Source: Nonomuraea angiospora
GTDB taxonomy: Bacteria; Actinomycetota; Actinomycetes; Streptosporangiales; Streptosporangiaceae
Direction: 5' to 3'
DNA length: 64,000 nucleotides
Assembly (NCBI RefSeq): GCF_014873145.1
Contig: NZ_JADBEK010000001.1
Span: 2,790,001-2,854,000 of the forward strand
Positions 61,507 through 64,000 of this stretch are shown piece after piece. The notes under the pieces were generated by a model. The model saw nothing but the letters and a program-made list of their open reading frames with translations. It was not told the origin of the DNA and made no database searches. The translations under genes were made by a program, and so were the position numbers. The number at the start of each line of letters is the position of its first letter. The first letter of the stretch is position 1.

Positions 61507-64000
61507 GCGGCGCTCGGACCAACCTGCTGGGCGCGCAGGGCGCCCGCGAGCTCATCGCCTTCCTGGAGGGCGGCGGCGACGGAACGATCGAACTCCGGCC
61601 CGATCCCGGCGCCCGGCCACGGCTCATCCGGCTGACCAGACCCACCGGCCAGGACGCCACCGATCGAAACGCCACCGATCGCCTGACCGACCCCACCCGC
61701 CGGGATGACACCGCCGCCCGGGACACCGCCGCCCGGGACACCACCGAGCGTGTGAGCGGGCGGCTGCTCGACCGGCACGTGTTCGAGCTGGCTCCCGATC
61801 CGCGGCGGCCCGTCCGCGCGGCCCCGCCGGCCGTCCCGCCGGACGCGGTCGTACTCACCAACGTGGCGGGCTTCGCGGCGGGCCGCGGTGACGGCGTGTC
61901 CGCGCACGTCAGGGTGATCGTGGACGCCACCGACCCCCGCCTGCGCGCGGCCCGCTGGTCGCAGCCGGCCGAGGACCTGCTCGACCTGCACGAACGCACC
62001 TTCATCAAGGCCAAGGAGTGCGCCCCGCACCTCGACGGCGGCTCGTTCGTGGTGAGCGTCATAGGCGGCGTGACGGAGGCGGGCGTGCCGCTGCCCTTCA
62101 CCGGCCTGTTCACCGGCCTGGTCAAGAGCCTGGCGCTGGAGTTCCCCGGCGCCGACGTGCTGGCCACCGTGCACCAGGACGTGCCGCTCGACGAGGTGCT
62201 CGCCACGGTGAGCGCCGAGCTGGGCGCGCGGCGGCTCATCCCGGTGACCTACCACGCGGGCGGCCTGCGGCTCACCCCGAGGGCGGTGCCCGCGCCGGTC
62301 CCGCCGTCCGAGGCCCCGCCGCTGGGTCCGGACGCGCTGGTCGTGGCCGCCGGAGGGGCGCGCGGCATCGGCGCGCCGATCCTGGAGGCGCTGGCCGCGC
62401 GCCACCGGCCGCGTCTGGTGGTGCTGGGCAGCTCCGAGCTCCCGGACGAGGCCGGCGAGGAGCTCGACCGCAGCGCGTTCATCCGAGCCGAGGTGCGGCA
62501 GGGGGCCTCGGTGCCGGAGGCGAACGCCCGCTTCGACCGGCTCGGGGAGGCGCGCCAGGTCAGGCGCACGCTGGCCGGCCTGGAACGGCTGTGCGGCCCG
62601 GGACGCGTCCGCTACCTGCGCTGCGACCTGCGGGACGGCGGCGCTGTCGAGCGGGCCCTCGCGACCGTGGACGGCCCGATCGACCTGCTGCTCAACATCG
62701 CGGGCACGAACCGCGCGTCCGGCGTCGCCGCCAAGTCCGTCGCGGACTTCCGCGCGGTGCGCGACCTGAAGGTGCGCGCGTACCTGAACCTCAAGCAGGC
62801 GACCAGGGGCCGCGAGCCGCGCCTGTGGTGCAACTTCGGCTCGTTCATCGGCCTGACGGGCCAGCGCGGCGAGACCGACTACGGCGCCGCCAACGACTTC
62901 CTCAACACCAGCGCCATGAACGCCGGCGGGGAGTTCACGATCGGCTGGACCCTCTGGCGCGACCTCGGCCTCGGCGCCACCCCGCTGATGCGCGACTTCC
63001 TGGAGGGCAGCGGCGAGTTCACGCCGACGCCGACCGAGGAGGGCGTGGACCACTTCATGGCGGAGCTGGCCGCCGCCCCGAACGCCCCGGTCACCGTGTT
63101 CTTCGGCGACAAGGAGCGGGCCGCGATCAGGGCCGCGGTGCCCGAGTTCCTGGAGTTCTCGGCGGGAGCGCCGTCCGGCGCCCGGGCGGCGACGCGGCCC
63201 CTGCCCTACATCGACCGGGTGCTCCGCCGCGACGCCGCCGAGCTGGTGGCCGAGCGGACGTTCTCCATGGACAGGGACGGATATCTCGACCTCCACCAGG
63301 TGCGCGGCTATCCCACGCTGCCGGGCACGTTCGTCCCGGAGCTGGCGGCGCAGGCCGCCGTCGCCCTGGTGCCGGGCCGGGTGCCGGTCGTCTTCGAGGA
63401 CCTGCGGCTGGAGTCGTTCCTGCGGATCTACCGCGCGGACCGGCCGGAGGTGAAGCGGCTCACCGCCAGGCTGCTGCGCGCCGACGAGCGCGAGTCGGTG
63501 GTGGCGGTGAAGGTGCTGGGGGACGTGGTCGCCCCGAACGGCGTCACCGTCGCCCGCGACCGGGTGCACTTCTCGGTCACCGTACGGCTGCGCGACGCCC
63601 CGGTGCCCGGCCCCGCCTGGACGCACTGGGACGAGCACGGCAGCCGGCCGCTGCGCGACCCGTACCACGTGCCGGGCTCCGAGGTGCTGCTGCGCGAGGT
63701 GTTCGCCTCCACCACCGGCACCCGGACGCATCCGCTGGGCCGGCGCGGCCGGCTCGCGCTCGACGCGCCCGCGCTGGGCCGCTGGTTCCCCGACCTGCTG
63801 GTCCCGTCCGTCACGCTGGACGGCCTGGTGCGCGTGGCCGTCCTGGAGCGGGTGGCGGGCCGCTGGACGCCCGTCGCGATCCCCCGCTCGATCCGCCGCA
63901 TCGACCTGTACGGCGGGCACACCGATCTGACGCTCGCCGCGCTGACCGAGCCGGTGGAGCTGTACGTCACGCCCGTCGACCTCGACCTGGAGGACCCCGA
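61503..64000 (+). CDS. PKS protein: ketoreductase-dehydratase (3' end outside window)
   Basis: ATG 61503 overlaps the previous stop (ATGA); the frame stays open to the window edge (832+ residues). A disordered low-complexity run near 55-85 has NATDR and DTAAR repeats. Residues about 95-255 form a KR structural subdomain (FTGLFTGLVKSLALEFPGAD). The catalytic KR has VVAAGGARGIGAPILEALAA near 282, then NFGSFIGLTGQRGETDYGAA with Ser and Tyr near 445-460. A PS-DH-type hot dog follows from about 570, with His598 in LHQVRGYPTLPGTF matching HxxxGxxxxP; its catalytic Asp partner should lie further on. Together with the two upstream proteins this supplies a full reductive cycle. Confidence 0.83.
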   Translation, partial: MSGARTNLLGAQGARELIAFLEGGGDGTIELRPDPGARPRLIRLTRPTGQDATDRNATDRLTDPTRRDDTAARDTAARDTTERVSGRLLDRHVFELAPDPRRPVRAAPPAVPPDAVVLTNVAGFAAGRGDGVSAHVRVIVDATDPRLRAARWSQPAEDLLDLHERTFIKAKECAPHLDGGSFVVSVIGGVTEAGVPLPFTGLFTGLVKSLALEFPGADVLATVHQDVPLDEVLATVSAELGARRLIPVTYHAGGLRLTPRAVPAPVPPSEAPPLGPDALVVAAGGARGIGAPILEALAARHRPRLVVLGSSELPDEAGEELDRSAFIRAEVRQGASVPEANARFDRLGEARQVRRTLAGLERLCGPGRVRYLRCDLRDGGAVERALATVDGPIDLLLNIAGTNRASGVAAKSVADFRAVRDLKVRAYLNLKQATRGREPRLWCNFGSFIGLTGQRGETDYGAANDFLNTSAMNAGGEFTIGWTLWRDLGLGATPLMRDFLEGSGEFTPTPTEEGVDHFMAELAAAPNAPVTVFFGDKERAAIRAAVPEFLEFSAGAPSGARAATRPLPYIDRVLRRDAAELVAERTFSMDRDGYLDLHQVRGYPTLPGTFVPELAAQAAVALVPGRVPVVFEDLRLESFLRIYRADRPEVKRLTARLLRADERESVVAVKVLGDVVAPNGVTVARDRVHFSVTVRLRDAPVPGPAWTHWDEHGSRPLRDPYHVPGSEVLLREVFASTTGTRTHPLGRRGRLALDAPALGRWFPDLLVPSVTLDGLVRVAVLERVAGRWTPVAIPRSIRRIDLYGGHTDLTLAALTEPVELYVTPVDLDLEDP

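Noticed and set aside
61287..63920. 877-codon open frame on the minus strand
   Set aside because: Antisense to the KR-DH gene, which shows catalytic motifs in the plus frame; the minus frame is low-complexity His/Gln/Arg/Gly-rich.
1..64000. tRNA, rRNA or tmRNA genes
   Set aside because: I looked for T-loop and anticodon-arm patterns and conserved rRNA segments and saw none; a covariance-model scan would be needed to exclude a tRNA entirely.

Overview
The window is GC-rich DNA from an actinomycete. SDR, GntR/FadR, LacI, TetR and PadR regulators, Tat-type lipoproteins, a DUF397/HATPase pair, an FxLD-type methyltransferase remnant, DUF4328 and RIT-type recombinase remnants together suggest a Streptosporangiales organism (Nonomuraea-like); that placement is inference from family content only. 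No rRNA, tRNA or CRISPR array was seen.

Layout. (1) 1-2.85 kb: a sugar ABC importer (RbsA-type ATPase, LsrB/RhaS-type binding lipoprotein) divergent from a GntR/UTRA repressor. (2) 2.85-4.75 kb: gene scraps, including a kinase/ricin-lectin/SGNH-hydrolase chimera and an internally deleted pyruvate dehydrogenase E1. (3) 4.8-13 kb: a D-aminoacylase/MFS pair, a FadR-type regulator, and an operon of an enolase-superfamily dehydratase, sugar porter, SDR dehydrogenase and an Anabaena-sensory-rhodopsin-transducer-like protein. Near-identical palindromes at 7.70 kb and 8.86 kb tie both gene sets to the one regulator. (4) 13-28.7 kb: a decay zone of broken IS elements, integrases, a polymorphic toxin and truncated enzymes, interspersed with intact TetR/FAD-monooxygenase, PadR/alpha-beta hydrolase, immunity-like, DUF4328 and APH-like genes. 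(5) 28.8-42 kb: a seven-gene glycan-use operon (two FAD oxidoreductases, a GH38-like hydrolase, an LplABC-type importer without its own ATPase, a Tat-exported beta-helix protein) divergent from a LacI repressor. (6) 42-54.6 kb: a second decay/IS zone with a helicase remnant, a membrane protein, a sulfotransferase between broken IS30 and IS5 copies, a seven-bladed WD40 protein, a papain-like protease pair, and an intact ISAzo13-type transposase. (7) 54.6-57 kb: epoxide hydrolase divergent from an XRE-cupin regulator. (8) 57.1-64 kb (open at the right edge): an iterative PKS / PUFA-synthase-like operon encoding AT-ACP, enoyl-reductase(SDR)-KS-CLF-like, and KR-DH proteins.

How genes work together. 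Three sugar or sugar-acid uptake/catabolism blocks each sit beside their own regulator with a visible operator. The two decay zones separate intact accessory modules, as expected on a chromosome arm. The most novel candidate is the PKS block: the three proteins carry KS, AT, ACP, KR, DH and an ER, but the ER is a FabL/FabI-like SDR (Tyr-x6-Lys) fused in front of the KS, and the KS is followed by a half-length KS-like domain whose nucleophile position is Ala. The glycan operon with two PF12831-like oxidoreductases and a GH38-like enzyme is the second candidate for an undescribed pathway.
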